Positions 10,854 to 24,021 of a DNA stretch of 64,000 bases are shown here, piece by piece (the stretch's first letter is position 1; the number at the start of each line of letters is the position of its first letter). The stretch comes from Hippasteria phrygiana (Eukaryota; Echinodermata; Asteroidea; Valvatida; Goniasteridae). The notes below the pieces were generated by a model, which was given only the letters and a program-made list of their open reading frames with translations, was not told where the DNA came from and did no database searches. Where the stretch lies: assembly GCA_037893225.1 (NCBI GenBank), contig JAZGUH010000156.1, forward strand, positions 730,531 to 794,530. Direction: 5' to 3'. Made by a program: the position numbers and the translations under genes.

Positions 10854-12652
10854 AAATCTACCAAACCGGTGCCCGGCTTTACTCCAGAGGTGCCCGTTTT
10901 ATATATTTTTTTTTTTTACTAAATCTACCCAACCGGTGCCCGCCTCTACCCCAGAGGTGCCCGTTTTATAATGCTTTTTCACTTGATGTACCCAACCGGT
11001 GCCCGACTTTACTGCAGAGGTGCCCGTTCTATAATTATTGTTTTCACTAAATCTACCCAACCGGTGCCCGGCTTTACTCCAGAGGTGCCCGTTCTATAAT
11101 TTTTTTTTTTACTAAATCTACCCAACCGGTGCCCGCCTGTACTCCAGAGGTGCCCGTTTTATTTATTTTTTTTAAAATTATGTACCCAACCGGTGCCCGC
11201 CTCTACCCCAGAGGTGCCCGTTTTATAATGTTTTTTCACTTGATGTACCCAACCGGTGCCCGACTTTACTCCATAGGTGCCCGTTTTATTTATTGTTTTA
11301 CTTCATGTACGCAACCGGTACCCGCCTCTACCCCAGTGGTGCCCGTTTTATAATTGTTTTTCTTCACTTGATGTACCCAACCGGTGCCCGACTTTACTGC
11401 AGAGGCGCCTGTTCTATAATTATTGTTTTCACTAAATCTACCAAACTGGTGCCCGGCTTTACTCCAGAGGTGCCCGTTTTATAATATTTTTGTTTTACTA
11501 AATCTACCCAACCGGTGCCCGCTTGTACTCCAGAGGTGCCCGTTTTATATATTTGTTCTATTTGATGTACCCAACCGGTGCCCGCCTCTACCCAAAAGGT
11601 GCCCGTTTTATATTTTTTTTTGTTTTACTAAATCTACCCAACCGGTGCCCGCCTCTACCCCAGAGGTGCCCGTTTTATAATGCTTTTTCACTTGATGTAC
11701 CCAACCGGTGCCCGACTTTACTGCAGAGGTGCCCGTTCTATAATTATTGTTTTCACTAAATCTACCCAACCGGTGCCCGGCTTTACTCCAGAGGTGCCCG
11801 TTCTATAATTTTTTTTTTTACTAAATCTACCCAACCGGTGCCCGCCTGTACTCCAGAGGTGCCCGTTTTATTTATTTTTTTTAAAATTATGTACCCAACC
11901 GGTGTCCGCCTCTACCCCAGAGGTGCCCGTTTTATAATGTTTTTTCACTTGATGTACCCAACCGGTGCCCGACTTTACTCCAGAGGTGCCCGTTCTATAA
12001 TTATTGTTTTCACTAAATCTACCCAACCGGTGCCCGGCTTTACTCCAGAGGTGCCCGTTTTATAATTTTTGTTTTACTAAATGTACCCAACCGGTGCCCG
12101 CTTGTACTCCAGAGGTGCCCGTTTAATATATTTGTTTTAAATTATGTACCCAACCGGTGCCCGCCTCTACCCCAGAGGTGCCCGTTTTATAATTTTTTTT
12201 CACTTTATGTACCCAACTGGTGCCCGCCTCTACCCCAGAGGTGCCCGTTCTATAATTGTTTTGTTTCACTTGAGGTACCAAACCGGTGCCCGCCTGTACT
12301 CCAGAGGTGCCCGTTTATATATTTGTTTTACTTTATGTACCCAACCGGTGCCCGCCTCTACCCAAAAGGTGCCCGTTTTATATTTTTGTTTTAAGTTGAT
12401 GTACCCAACCGGTGCCCGTTTGTACTCTAGAGGTGCCCGTTTTATATATTTGTATTATTTGATGTACCCAACCGGTGCCCGCCTGTACTCCAGAGGTGCC
12501 CGTTTTATTTATTGTTTTACTTCATGTACGCAACCGGTACCCGCCTCTACCCCAGGGGTGCCCGTTTTATAATTGTTTTTCTTCACTTGATGTACCCAAC
12601 CGGTGCCCGACTTTACTGCAGAGGCGCCCGTTCTATAATTATTGTTTTCACT
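10854..12652. repeat. Higher-order satellite block, second copy (1799 bp)
   Basis: This is the adjacent copy of the previous block. Correspondence breaks near 12653, where CCAAACTGG replaces the CCAAACCGG seen at 10859. Confidence 0.85.
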
Positions 12653-14062
12653 AAATCTACCAAACTGGTGCCCGGCTTTACTCCAGAGGTGCCCGTTTTA
12701 TAATATTTTTGTTTTACTAAATCTACCCAACCGGTGCCCGCCTGTACTCCAGAGGTGCCCGTTTTATAATTTATTTTTTCACTTTGTGTACCCAACCGGT
12801 GCCCGTCTGTACTCCAGAGGTGCCCGTTTTATATTTGTTTTACTTTATGTACCCAACCGGTGCCCGCCTCTACCCCATAGGTGCCCGTTCTATAATATAT
12901 TTTTTCACTTTGTGTACCCAACCGGTGCCCGTCTGTACTCCAGAGGTGCCCGTTTCATATTTTTTTTATTTTATGTACCCAACCGGTGCCCGCCTCTACC
13001 CCATAGGTGCCCGTTTTATAATGTTTTTTCACTTGATGTACCCAACCGGTGCCCGACTTTACTCCAGAGGTGCCCGTTCTATAATTATTTTTTTTTCACT
13101 AAATCTACCAAACCTGTGCCAGCCTGTACTCCAGAGGTGCCCGTTTTATATATTGTTTTACTTTATGTACCCAACCGGTGCCCGCCTCTACCCCAGGGGT
13201 GCCCGTTTTATATATTTTTTTTTCACTTGATGTACCCAACCGGTGCCCGACTTTACTGCAGAGGTGCTCGTTCTATAATTATTGTTTTCACTAAATCTAC
13301 CCAACCGGTGCCCGGCTTTACTCCAGAGGTGCCCGTTTTATAATTTTTTTGTTTACTAAATCTACCCAACCGGTGCCCGCCTGTACTCCAGAGGTGCCCG
13401 TTTAATTTCATTTTTTTAAAATTATGTACCCAACCGGTGCCCGCCTCTACCCCAGAGGTGCCCGTTTTATAATGTTTTTTCACTTGATGTACCCAACCGG
13501 TGCCCGACTTTACTCCAGAGGTGCCGGTTTTATATATTGTTTTACTTCATGTACCCAACCGGTGCCCGCCTCTACCCCACTGGTGCCCGTTCTATAATTG
13601 TTTTTCTTCACTTGATGTACCCAACCGGTGCCCGACTTTACTGCAGAGGCGCCCGTTCTATAATTATTGTTTTCACTAAATCTACCAAACTGGTGCCCGG
13701 CTTTACTCCAGAGGTGCCCGTTTTATAATATTTTTTTTTTACTAAATCTACCCAACCGGTGCCCGATTGTACTCTAGAGGTGCCCGTTTTATATATTTTT
13801 TAAAATTATGTACCCAACCGGTGCCCGCCTCTACCCCAGAGGTGCCCGTTTTATAATGTTTTTTCACTTGATGTACCCAACCGGTGCCCGACTTTACTCC
13901 AGAGGTGCCCGTTCTATAATTATTGTTTTCACTAAATCTACCCAACCGGTGCCCGGCTTTACTCCAGAGGTGCCCGTTTTATAATTTTTTTTTTACTAAA
14001 TCTACCCAACCGGTGCCCGCTTGTACTCCAGAGGTGCCCGTTTAATATATTTTTTTTAAATT

Positions 14063-15403
14063 ATGTACCCAACCGGTGCCCGCCTCTACCCCAGAGGTGC
14101 CCGTTTTATAATTTTTTTTTCACTTTATGTACCCAACTGGTGCCCGCCTCTACCCCAGAGGTGCCCGTTCTATAATTGTTTTGTTTCACTTGAGGTACCA
14201 AACCGGTGCCCGCCTGTACTCCAGAGGTGCCCGTTTTATATATTTGTTTTACTTTATGTACCCAACCGGTGCCCGCCTCTACCCAAAAGGTGCCCATTTT
14301 ATATTTTTGTTTTAAGTTGATGTACCCAACCGGTGCCCGTTTGTACTCTAGAGGTGCCCGTTTTATATATTTGTTTTATTTGATGTACCGAACCGGTGCC
14401 CGCCTGTACTCCAGAGGTGCCCGTTTTATAATTTATTTTTTCACTTTGTGTACCCAACCGGTGCCCGTCTGTACTCCAGAGGTGCCCGTTTTATATTTTT
14501 TTTACTTTATGTACCCAACCGGTGCCCGCCTCTACCCCATAGGTGCCCGTTTTATAATTTATTTTTTCACTTTGTGTACCCAACCGGTGCCCGTCTGTAC
14601 TCCAGAGGTGCCCGTTTTATATTTTTTTTACTTTATGTACCCAACCGGTGCCCGCCTCTACCCCATAGGTGCCCGTTTTATAATGTTTTTTCACTTGATG
14701 TACCCAACCGGTGCCCGACTTTACTCCAGAGGTGCCCGTTCTATAATTATTTTTTTTTCACTAAATCTACCAAACCTGTGCCCGCCTGTACTCCAGAGGT
14801 GCCCGTTTTATATATATTGTTTTACTTTATGTACCCAACCGGTGCCCGCCTCTAGCCCAGGGGTGCCCGTTTTATAATTTTTTTTTTCACTTGATGTACC
14901 CAACCGGTGCCCGACTTTACTGCAGAGGTGCTCGTTCTATAATTATTGTTTTCACTAAATCTACCAAACCGGTGCCCGGCTTTACTCCAGAGGTGCCCGT
15001 TTTATATTTTATGTTTACTTCATGTACCCAACCGGTGCCCGCCTCTACCCCAGAGGTGCCCGTTTTATAATGTTTTTTTTCACTTTGTGTACCCAACCGG
15101 TGCCCGTCTGTACTCCAGAGGTGCCCGTTTTATATTTTTTTTTAAATTATGTACCCAACCGGTGCCCGCCTCTACCCCAGAGGTGCCCGTTTTATAATGT
15201 TTTTTCACTTGATGTACCCAACCGGTGCCCGACTTTACTCCAGAGGTGCCCGTTCTATAATTATTGTTTTCACTAAATCTACCCAACCGGTGCCCGGCTT
15301 TACTCCAGAGGTGCCCGTTTTATAATTTTTTTTTTACTAAATCTACCCAACCGGTGCCCGCTTGTACTCCAGAGGTGCCCGTTTAATATATTTTTTTTAA
15401 ATT
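14063..15403. repeat. Higher-order satellite block with 1341 bp offset
   Basis: The units from 14063 reappear from 15404 with an offset of 1341 bp, including the private variant AAAAGGTGCCCATTTTAT at both places. A block covering roughly 7250-9000 also matches 16215-17960 at a constant offset of 8965 bp, and 5265-6700 matches 7250-8690 at about 1985 bp. The array therefore grew by several nested duplications. Confidence 0.75.
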
Positions 15404-18400
15404 ATGTACCCAACCGGTGCCCGCCTCTACCCCAGAGGTGCCCGTTTTATAATTTTTTTTTCACTTTATGTACCCAACTGGTGCCCGCCTCTACCCCAGA
15501 GGTGCCCGTTCTATAATTGTTTTGTTTCACTTGAGGTACCAAACCGGTGCCCGCCTGTACTCCAGAGGTGCCCGTTTTATATATTTGTTTTACTTTATGT
15601 ACCCAACCGGTGCCCGCCTCTACCCAAAAGGTGCCCATTTTATATTTTTGTTTTAAGTTGATGTACCCAACCGGTGCCCGTTTGTACTCTAGAGGTGCCC
15701 GTTTTATATATTTGTTTTATTTGATGTACCGAACCGGTGCCCGCCTGTACTCCAGAGGTGCCCGTTTTATAATTTATTTTTTCACTTTGTGTACCCAACC
15801 GGTGCCCGTCTGTACTCCAGAGGTGCCCGTTTTATATTTTTTTTACTTTATGTACCCAACCGGTGCCCGCCTCTACCCCATAGGTGCCCGTTTTATAATT
15901 AATTTTTTCACTTTGTGTACCCAACCGGTGCCCGTCTGTACTCCAGAGGTGCCCGTTTTATATTTTTTTTACTTTATGTACCCAACCGGTGCCCGCCTCT
16001 ACCCCATAGGTGCCCGTTTTATAATGTTTTTTCACTTGATGTACCCAACCGGTGCCCGACTTTACTCCAGAGGTGCCCGTTCTATAATTATTTTTTTTTC
16101 ACTAAATCTACCAAACCTGTGCCCGCCTGTACTCCAGAGGTGCCCGTTTTATATATATTGTTTTACTTTATGTACCCAACCGGTGCCCGCCTCTACCCCA
16201 GGGGTGCCCGTTTTATAATTTTTTTTTTCACTTGATGTACCCAACCGGTGCCCGACTTTACTGCAGAGGTGCTCGTTCTATAATTATTGTTTTCACTAAA
16301 TCTACCAAACCGGTGCCCGGCTTTACTCCAGAGGTGCCCGTTTTATATTTTATGTTTACTTCATGTACCCAACCGGTGCCCGCCTCTACCCCAGAGGTGC
16401 CCGTTTTATAATGTTTTTTTTCACTTTGTGTACCCAACCGGTGCCCGTCTGTACTCCAGAGGTGCCCGTTTTATATTTTTTTACTTTATGTACCCAACCG
16501 GTGCCCGCCTCTACCCCAGGGGTGCCCGTTTTATAATGTTTTTTCACTTGATGTACCCAACCGGTGCCCGACTTTACTGCAGAGGTGCCCGTTCTATAAT
16601 TATTGTTTTCACTAAATCTACCAAACCGGTGCCCGGCTTTACTCCAGAGGTGCCCGTTTTATATATATTTTTTTTTTACTAAATCTACCCAACCGGTGCC
16701 CGCCTCTACCCCAGAGGTGCCCGTTTTATAATGCTTTTTCACTTGATGTACCCAACCGGTGCCCGACTTTACTGCAGAGGTGCCCGTTCTATAATTATTG
16801 TTTTCACTAAATCTACCCAACCGGTGCCCGGCTTTACTCCAGAGGTGCCCGTTCTATAATTTTTTTTTTTACTAAATCTACCCAACCGGTGCCCGCCTGT
16901 ACTCCAGAGGTGCCCGTTTTATTTATTTTTTTAAAAATTATGTACCCAACCGGTGCCCGCCTCTACCCCAGAGGTGCCCGTTTTATAATGTTTTTTCACT
17001 TGATGTACCCAACCGGTGCCCGACTTTACTCCATAGGTGCCCGTTTTATTTATTGTTTTACTTCATGTACGCAACCGGTACCCGCCTCTACCCCAGGGGT
17101 GCCCGTTTTATAATTGTTTTTCTTCACTTGATGTACCCAACCGGTGACCGACTTTACTGCAGAGGCGCCCGTTCTATAATTATTGTTTTCACTAAATCTA
17201 CCAAACTGGTGCCCGGCTTTACTCCAGAGGTGCCCATTTTATAATATTTTTGTTTTACTAAATCTACCCAACCGGTGCCCGCTTGTACTCCAGAGGTGCC
17301 CGTTTTATATATTTGTTCTATTTGATGTACCCAACCGGTGCCCGCCTGTACTCCAGAGGTGCCCGTTTTATATTTTTTGTTTACTTCATGTACCCAACCG
17401 GTGCCCGCCTCTACCCCAGAGGTGCCCGTTTTATAATGTTTTTTACATTATGTACCCAACTGGTGCCCGCCTCTACCCCAGAGGTGCCCGTTCTATAATT
17501 GTTTTGTTTCACTTGAGGTACCAAACCGGTGCCCGCCTGTACTCCAGAGGTGCCCGTTTTATATATTTGTTTTACTTTATGTACCCAACCGGTGCCCGCC
17601 TCTACCCAAAAGGTGCCCGTTTTATATTTTTGTTTTCAGTTGATGTACCCAACCGGTGCCCGTTTGTACTCTAGAGGTGCCCGTTGTATATATTTGTTCT
17701 ATTTGATGTACCCAACCGGTGCCCGCCTGTACTCCAGAGGTGCCCGTTTTATATTTTATGTTTACTTCATGTACCCAACCGGTGCCCGCCTCTACCCCAG
17801 AGGTGCCCGTTTTATAATGTTTTTTTTCACTTTGTGTACCCAACCGGTGCCCGTCTGTACTCCAGAGGTGCCCGTTTTATATTTTTTTACTTTATGTACC
17901 CAACCGGTGCCCGCCTCTACCCCAGAGGTGCCCGTTTTATAATGCTTTTTCACTTGATGTACCCAACCGGTGCCCGACTTTACTGCAGAGGTGCCCGTTC
18001 TATAATTATTGTTTTCACTAAATCTACCCAACCGGTGCCCGGCTTTACTCCAGAGGTGCCCGTTCTATAATTTTTTTTTTTTACTAAATCTACCCAACCG
18101 GTGCCCGCCTGTACTCCAGAGGTGCCCGTTTTATTTATTTTTTTTAAAATTATGTACCCAACCGGTGCCCGCCTCTACCCCAGAGGTGCCCGTTTTATAA
18201 TGTTTTTTCACTTGATGTACACAACCGGTGCCCGACTTTACTCCATAGGTGCCCGTTTTATTTATTGTTTTACTTCATGTACGCAACCGGTACCCGCCTC
18301 TACCCCAGGGGTGCCCGTTTTATAATTGTTTTTCTTCACTTGATGTACCCAACCGGTGCCCGACTTTACTGCAGAGGCGCCCGTTCTATAATTATTGTTT

Positions 18401-20034
18401 TCACTAAATCTACCAAACTGGTGCCCGGCTTTACTCCAGAGGTGCCCGTTTTATAATATTTTTGTTTTACTAAATCTACCCAACCGGTGCCCGCTTGTAC
18501 TCCAGAGGTGCCCGTTTTATATATTTGTTCTATTTGATGTACCCAACCGGTGCCCGCCTGTACTCCAGAGGTGCCCGTTTTATATTTTTTGTTTACTTCA
18601 TGTACCCAACCGGTGCCCGCCTCTACCCCAGAGGTGCCCGTTTTATAATTTTTGTTTTCACTTTGTGTACCCAACCGGTGCCCGTCTGTACTCCAGAGGT
18701 GCCCGTTCTATATTTTTTTACTTTATGTACCCAACCGGTGCCCGCCTCTACCCCAGGGGTGCCCGTTTTATAATGTTTTTTTTCACTTGATGTACCCAAC
18801 CGGTGCCCGACTTTACTGCAGAGGTGCCCGTTCTATAATTATTGTTTTCACTAAATCTACCAAACCGGTGCCCGGCTTTACTCCAGATGTGCCCGTTTTA
18901 TATGTATTTTTTTTTTTACTAAATCTACCCAACCGGTGCCCGCCTCTACCCCAGAGGTGCCCGTTTTATAATGCTTTTTCACTTGATGTACCCAACCGGT
19001 GCCCGACTTTACGGCAGAGGTGCCCGTTTTATAATTATTGTTTTCACTAAATCTACCCAACCGGTGCCCGGCTTTACTCCAGAGGTGCCCGTTTTTTTGT
19101 TGTTTTTTTTACTAAATCTACCCAACCGGTGCCCGCCTGTACTCCAGAGGTGCCCGTTTTATTTATTTTTTTTAAAATTATGTACCCAACCGGTGCCCGC
19201 CTCTACCCCAGAGGTGCCCGTTTTATAATGTTTTTTCACTTGATGTACCCAACCGGTGCCCGTTTGTACTCTAGAGGTGCCCGTTTTATATATTTGTTTT
19301 ATTTGATGTACCCAACCGGTGCCCGCCTGTACTCCAGAGGTGCCCGTTTTATATTTTTTGTTTACTTCATGTACCCAACCGGTGCCCGACTTTACTGCAG
19401 AGGTGCTCGTTCTATAATTATTGTTTTCACTAAATCTACCAAACCGGTGCCCGGCTTTACTCCAGAGGTGCCCGTTTTATAATTTTGTTTTTTTTACTAA
19501 ATCTACCCAACCGGTGCCCGCTTGTACTCCAGAGGTGCCCGTTTTATATATTTGTTTTAAAATTATGTACTCAACCGGTGCCCGCCTCTACCCCAGAGGT
19601 GCCCGTTTTATAATGTTTTTTCACTTGATGTACCCAACTGGTGCCCGACTTTACTCCAGAGGTGCCCGTTCTATAATTATTTTTTTTTCACTAAATCTAC
19701 CCAACCTGTGCCCGCCTGTACTCCAGAGGTGCCCGTTTTATATATTGTTTTACTTTATGTACGCAACCGGTGCCCGCCTCTACCCCAGGGGTGCCCGTTT
19801 TATAATTATTTTTCTTCACTTGATGTACCCAACCGGTGCCCGACTTTACTGCAGAGGTGCCCGTTCTATAATTATTGTTTTCACTAAATCTACCCAACCG
19901 GTGCCCGGCTTTACTCCAGAGGTGCCCGTTTTATAGTTTTTTCTTTTACTAAATCTACCCAAACGGTGCCCGCCTGTACTCCAGAGGTGCCCATTGTATA
20001 TATTTCTTTAAAATTATGTACCCAACCGGTGCCT

Positions 20035-21590
20035 GACGTCATCGACCATGATGCTGGCTGGTGTCTCCCTCACAATGATTGAATACCTGCACTTTGAATT
20101 TTGTTGACTGAATTCACGTGTAAAAGGTAACTAAAAAGTGGCACCTGTCGTGATTTTTTTTATCTCGAGAGCCTTGAGCTACTTACCATTTGCACGTGAA
20201 ATGGGACACTTTGATGGCGTGGGAAATGTGCCTTAGCGTTCAGTAGATATTTGGCATTAAAGTGAAGTCAGAGATTTACATATGAATTAAGACGAATCGG
20301 GGTTTAAATTATCCAAACATCCCTATACATCCCCACAAATACCCCCCCCCCCCCCACCAAAAAAACACCCAAAACAAAACAAAACAAAACCACCCCATCC
20401 GCCGGTCTGATGCGAATCAAAATTTCCTCTTTCATAAAATTCGACAAGAACATGTAATGGTCGATTGCCTTTACATAAATGCGCAATTAAAACCACTAAA
20501 AACTCCGATGAAAAGCATGAAGGCCCTCGGTATTTGGTACTTATTGAAAAGTAAATAATCTATGACAATTGTCTAGTTTATTATAGCGTAGATGTTTAAC
20601 AACGGACAGGAGTATATCGGTGAGCCTCAATTCGGGCAATTTGCATTACAGTACGCCACCAATAGTTTACTGTGGGAGGACGATTTCCGCAGTGCATCAT
20701 GGGGAAAGGTTGACATCAGTTAAACGACGCAGACGTGCTTTTGCAGTGGATGTATTTGTATTATATTTGCTAGTCTGGTTCCCTGACCTGAAGATTCCCT
20801 GACGTCTAATTGTTCTTATTTTAATTTTTATTTTTTTATTAAGTCTGCACAAACGTTGAAGCACAGAACCCCCAGGTTATGATAGCTGATCATAATTACA
20901 CCGTCTATCAATTGCATGACCCCCCACAATTTATTATTAAAAAAAAGTTGTGGGTTTACAATTGATGCATGGTAATCAGCTTGGCGCAGCCATTTTTGCC
21001 CTATTTAGTGTGGTGCACCCTGAGAAACGGTTCAGGCTTCTGACCACTTGTATAAACGTCGACGTGTCCGACATAAATGTCCACCACATACATGTACATG
21101 TATGTGGTGGTTCTGGCTTGATCTGAGTCTTGTGTTAAATGTACACCGAAGCTTAAAATGTGAAGCCAAAACTATAGCCTTTTCAAATATTCAAGGCTTC
21201 AAGATGGCGGCAGAGCATTGAGAGGAAGCAGGAGTTGTCAGAAATCGTACAAGCCATGTTTGGGTGACTTGCTGACCAATCAGACCAGTGGAGATTGCAG
21301 GGGTTCTTTGTTTTTGTTTTCCTTTGGTTGGTTGGTTTTTATAGCTTCAGCTATTTTTTCCCCCATTTCATCACGTGCACTATTTCCAGATGTTGACATT
21401 AAACGTTTTGTTGTTGTTGTTGTTGTTTTGTTTTTTATTATGTCATTCTAGACATACCAATTCTAATTACAAAATTAAATTAAACTCAACAACAATTAAT
21501 ACTTTTTAGACTCAACAATATATATATATAAACTAGGACTATATACATGTATATATATACACAGTTTCTGGAAATATTGTACCAGTTATA
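20035..21590. other. Non-coding flank of the satellite with simple repeats
   Basis: I see no gene here. The stretch holds a C tract at about 20341-20355 followed by AAAAC repeats, one copy of a dispersed AGTACGCCACCAA motif near 20650, a (GTT)n run at about 21408-21428 and an AT microsatellite at about 21518-21562. Confidence 0.6.
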
Positions 21591-22232
21591 TTATGTACAA
21601 CTTGTACTTGTAAATAATACTTCTGGAACAAAACTACTGAAAATATTATTCCACTTGTTTTGTTTATAAGCTTTTATTCTTGCTTTGTATATAGAGTGCA
21701 TAGCTATCGTAATGATCAGATTGACTTCATATTGAAGATCAAAACCTGATACAAACTGTAACATTGTTGGTATATTGAAACATTGTTTTGTTTTTAATTG
21801 AAAGTACTGGCTTAATTTGTTCCAGAATTCAATTGTGTGTACACAATATAAGAAAGCGTGGTTATAATCATCTACCAAGTTACACATTGGACACATTGGA
21901 CTGTTTTCTATTTTCCACCTAAACAATAAACTTTTGGTTGCTATTATGCGGTGCATAAATTTATAGTTGAAGTTTCTTAATTTAACTTCTTTTATCTCAA
22001 CTACTCAATTTTTCCATGCTGTACTCCAATTAATTCTCTCATCTAATATTTCTTCCCAACGTAATTCAGCCCGTGGTGTTTTGGTTCTTCCATCAATCAA
22101 AGTATTATAAATCTTTTTAGTTGTAATGTTCTCTAAATTTCTTAAACTTGGATTAACATGTACTTTTCTGTCAACATGAATCTTGTCTTTATTGTTTAGT
22201 GTGACTGATAACCATTCTTTAGGTATAGACGT
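21591..22232 (-). pseudogene. LINE ORF2 C-terminal relic
   Basis: The minus strand encodes the end of a non-LTR retrotransposon ORF2. A run resembling the zf-RVT region is visible, with CPMCNLVDDYNHAFLYC, preceded by residues such as LRWEEILDERINWSTAW. An in-frame TGA interrupts it at about 22001-22003. Neither the reverse transcriptase core nor the endonuclease is present, so this is a dead fragment. Its sequence differs from the intact LINE at the left edge and belongs to another lineage. Confidence 0.7.
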
Positions 22233-22667
22233 CTAAATCTTAGGTCAGGTAGCTACCACGGTTTAAAATAGATCATGACGTAGAGTGTTAGTCCGAGTGA
22301 CGTCAGTGGCATCATTCAAATTTAACATTCTTGCAAAATTCACTCGGCAAAATACTGCAAGAGTGTGGCATTGATATTTCAGTTTATATATAATTGAGAA
22401 TTCAAATTTCAGGATCTGTAACGGGTCTGACAGACATTTGGTTATTACGAACATCAACGTAAATAGCCGAATGTTACCGAAAACAAGTTCGGAATACTTC
22501 GGAAATTTTCGGAAAGTGGCCGAATTCTGCCACTTTTCGTCACGTGACATTGGCAGCTACCGGACCTAATATTCATCAGAAATAGTCAGAATATTTTGGT
22601 CTGGGAACCAGACTATATATTTGCGAGAATTCTGAATGATTTTCAAAGACTTCGCAACTGCAAATGA

Positions 22668-22900
22668 CAGAGTTGTATTCGGGTCCCTGCAAGTCCTTTC
22701 ACAAGTCCTTTCGCAAGCCCAGTCAGAAGTCCTTTCATAAAGCAGGTCACAAGTAATAATGAACAATGACAAAGGAATGCCTTTGTCAAAGCTCATTTGA
22801 ATAGCTTGTGATTGGAATTAGGACTGGCGGGCTTGTGATGGACTTGTGATGGACTTTCAGGGACTTGCAGGGACTTGTGATGGACTCGACTACATCACTG
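22668..22900. mobile_element. hAT-type MITE, copy 1
   Basis: This 233 bp element is flanked by a perfect 8 bp duplication, GCAAATGA, at 22660-22667 and 22901-22908. Its ends are inverted (CAGAGTTGTATTCGGGTC and GACTCGACTACATCACTG). The interior is full of inverted CAAGTCC/GGACTTG runs. It has no coding capacity. An 8 bp target duplication and CAG...CTG ends are hallmarks of hAT elements. Related copies lie at 37420-37608 and 57280-57491. Confidence 0.8.
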
Positions 22901-22908
22901 GCAAATGA

Positions 22909-23239
22909 CAAGAAATAGCCTGGATGAAGCCGTTATGAGCCATTAGACAACCATCGTGTTTGAAAATGGCCTCTCCGTTGTAATCGCTTCGTGGCGCACT
23001 GTATGTTAAATCGATTTAAGAAAATGAAATACAAGATCCCTTACTTTTCACACCAACAATCTTGATATGGATGCACAAACTGTCTGCTTTTTATTAGTAA
23101 GCCTTTTGACAAAGTTGTTCAGTTTTGCTTCTCAGTTGACATTAAAATTGGGATTATATTTGTAAACGCATGCTTGAATTCGTTTTCAGATCATTCGATG
23201 TTATTAGTCAAGGTCATACATTCGTGATTGTAACCCTCT
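22909..23239. other. Intergenic stretch without a gene
   Basis: Nothing coding is visible. A minus-strand copy of the dispersed CAGTGCGCCACGAAGCG motif lies at about 22983-23003. Confidence 0.5.
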
Positions 23240-23695
23240 TTCGGACAGTTCTATTCGATGTATACGTTTCTTTAAAGGTTCCTGTTTTTCATGCTTTTTT
23301 GGCGGGGGGTGGGGGTGGTAATTTGGTTTTGTTTCTGTTTGGGGTGTGTCTTAATTGCGAGTGATCCTGTGACCCACCCTCATGGTCAAAACGTGGAGGT
23401 GGATATGTCCCCCAACCCCCTAGACATAATCTACGTCCTTTATCTAGATCTTTGTTTGGAAATCAATTAACCACACTTGAATAATCGACTTTCACATAAC
23501 TTTAATATCTTTTGTTCCAACGGAAGCCCATTTAGACCTTGAAAACAACTTTGTTTCTTGTTCCTTCAATTTATTTAAGCGATAAAAAAGCGTTCGTCCT
23601 AAGTAAAAGTGGTATGACTGAAATGTCATTAAAAAGTAGAATATAATAATGTGCATAACCATCTCTAGAATATGCGCCGGTTGTCTAAACAAGTA
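23240..23695. repeat. Flanking module X, copy A, of the lectin segmental duplication
   Basis: This module starts with CTCTTTCGGACAGTTCTATT and includes a G-rich run, GTCAAAACGTGG and TTGTTTGGAAATCAA. It recurs at 27018-27478 and 31945-32375. It ends in GCCGGTTGTCTAAACAAG, where the three copies part company. Confidence 0.85.
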
Positions 23696-24021
23696 TCCGC
23701 CTTCCTCTTTTGATAAGGATATAATCCCTAAACAGTTTGTTTTTCGTTTTGCTGGTTTTTGGTTTTGTTTTGGGTTTTTTTGGCCCGAATATGCGTCTTT
23801 AAGAAATGTTGTGTTACCCCATGGATTATGTACCGGTCTGTCTAATTGAATCTTATCCCGCCCCAAACCTTACGTACATCCCTGTTCCTATCTCTTCAAA
23901 TTATTTTCGAGGCAGGATAACAATTTTCAGTGGCAACTAATCAAAGATAAATGAAGGAAACCTCTCGCCCCGTCCATGGCCCCACCACCCACCAAACAAA
24001 TTCTGAATGTGTGTCACTGCT

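Larger units (their letters stand above)
5230..20034. repeat. 14.8 kb satellite array of a roughly 64 bp unit
   Basis: About 230 tandem units occupy the stretch. Consecutive GGTGCCCG positions near the left end step by 60-65 bp (5297, 5362, 5425, 5490, 5550, 5613, 5678). Each unit holds ACCGGTGCCCG, a variable 11-13 nt spacer, GAGGTGCCCG, then TTTTATAAT and a T-rich linker of changing length ending CACTTGATGTACCCA or CACTAAATCTACCCA. The two GGTGCCCG boxes suggest an ancestral half-unit. In the common variant, CCTCT and AGAGG can pair around ACCCC. Units fall into recurring subtypes (spacers ACTTTACTGCA, GCTTTACTCCA, CCTGTACTCCA, CCTCTACCCCA) that recur in blocks. Linker lengths change by 1-5 nt, so no reading frame is kept. 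Open frames on both strands arise because the unit lacks stops and are not evidence of a gene. Confidence 0.97.

Noticed and set aside
5230..20034. Many open frames in the satellite, such as repeats of KTGTSGVQAGTGWVH on the minus strand and YPTGARLYSRGARFI on the plus strand, suggesting a repetitive protein gene.
   Set aside because: Linker lengths vary by amounts not divisible by three, so every frame is lost after a few units. All frames are open only because the unit lacks stop codons.
5230..20034. A CRISPR-like array, given regular repeats with variable spacers.
   Set aside because: The variable parts are a few recurring subtypes and T-rich linkers, not unique spacers. The context is animal DNA, and no cas-like gene is present.
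23492..23866. A 124-codon minus-strand frame.
   Set aside because: It spans the junction between module X and the duplicon and is not conserved in the other copies.
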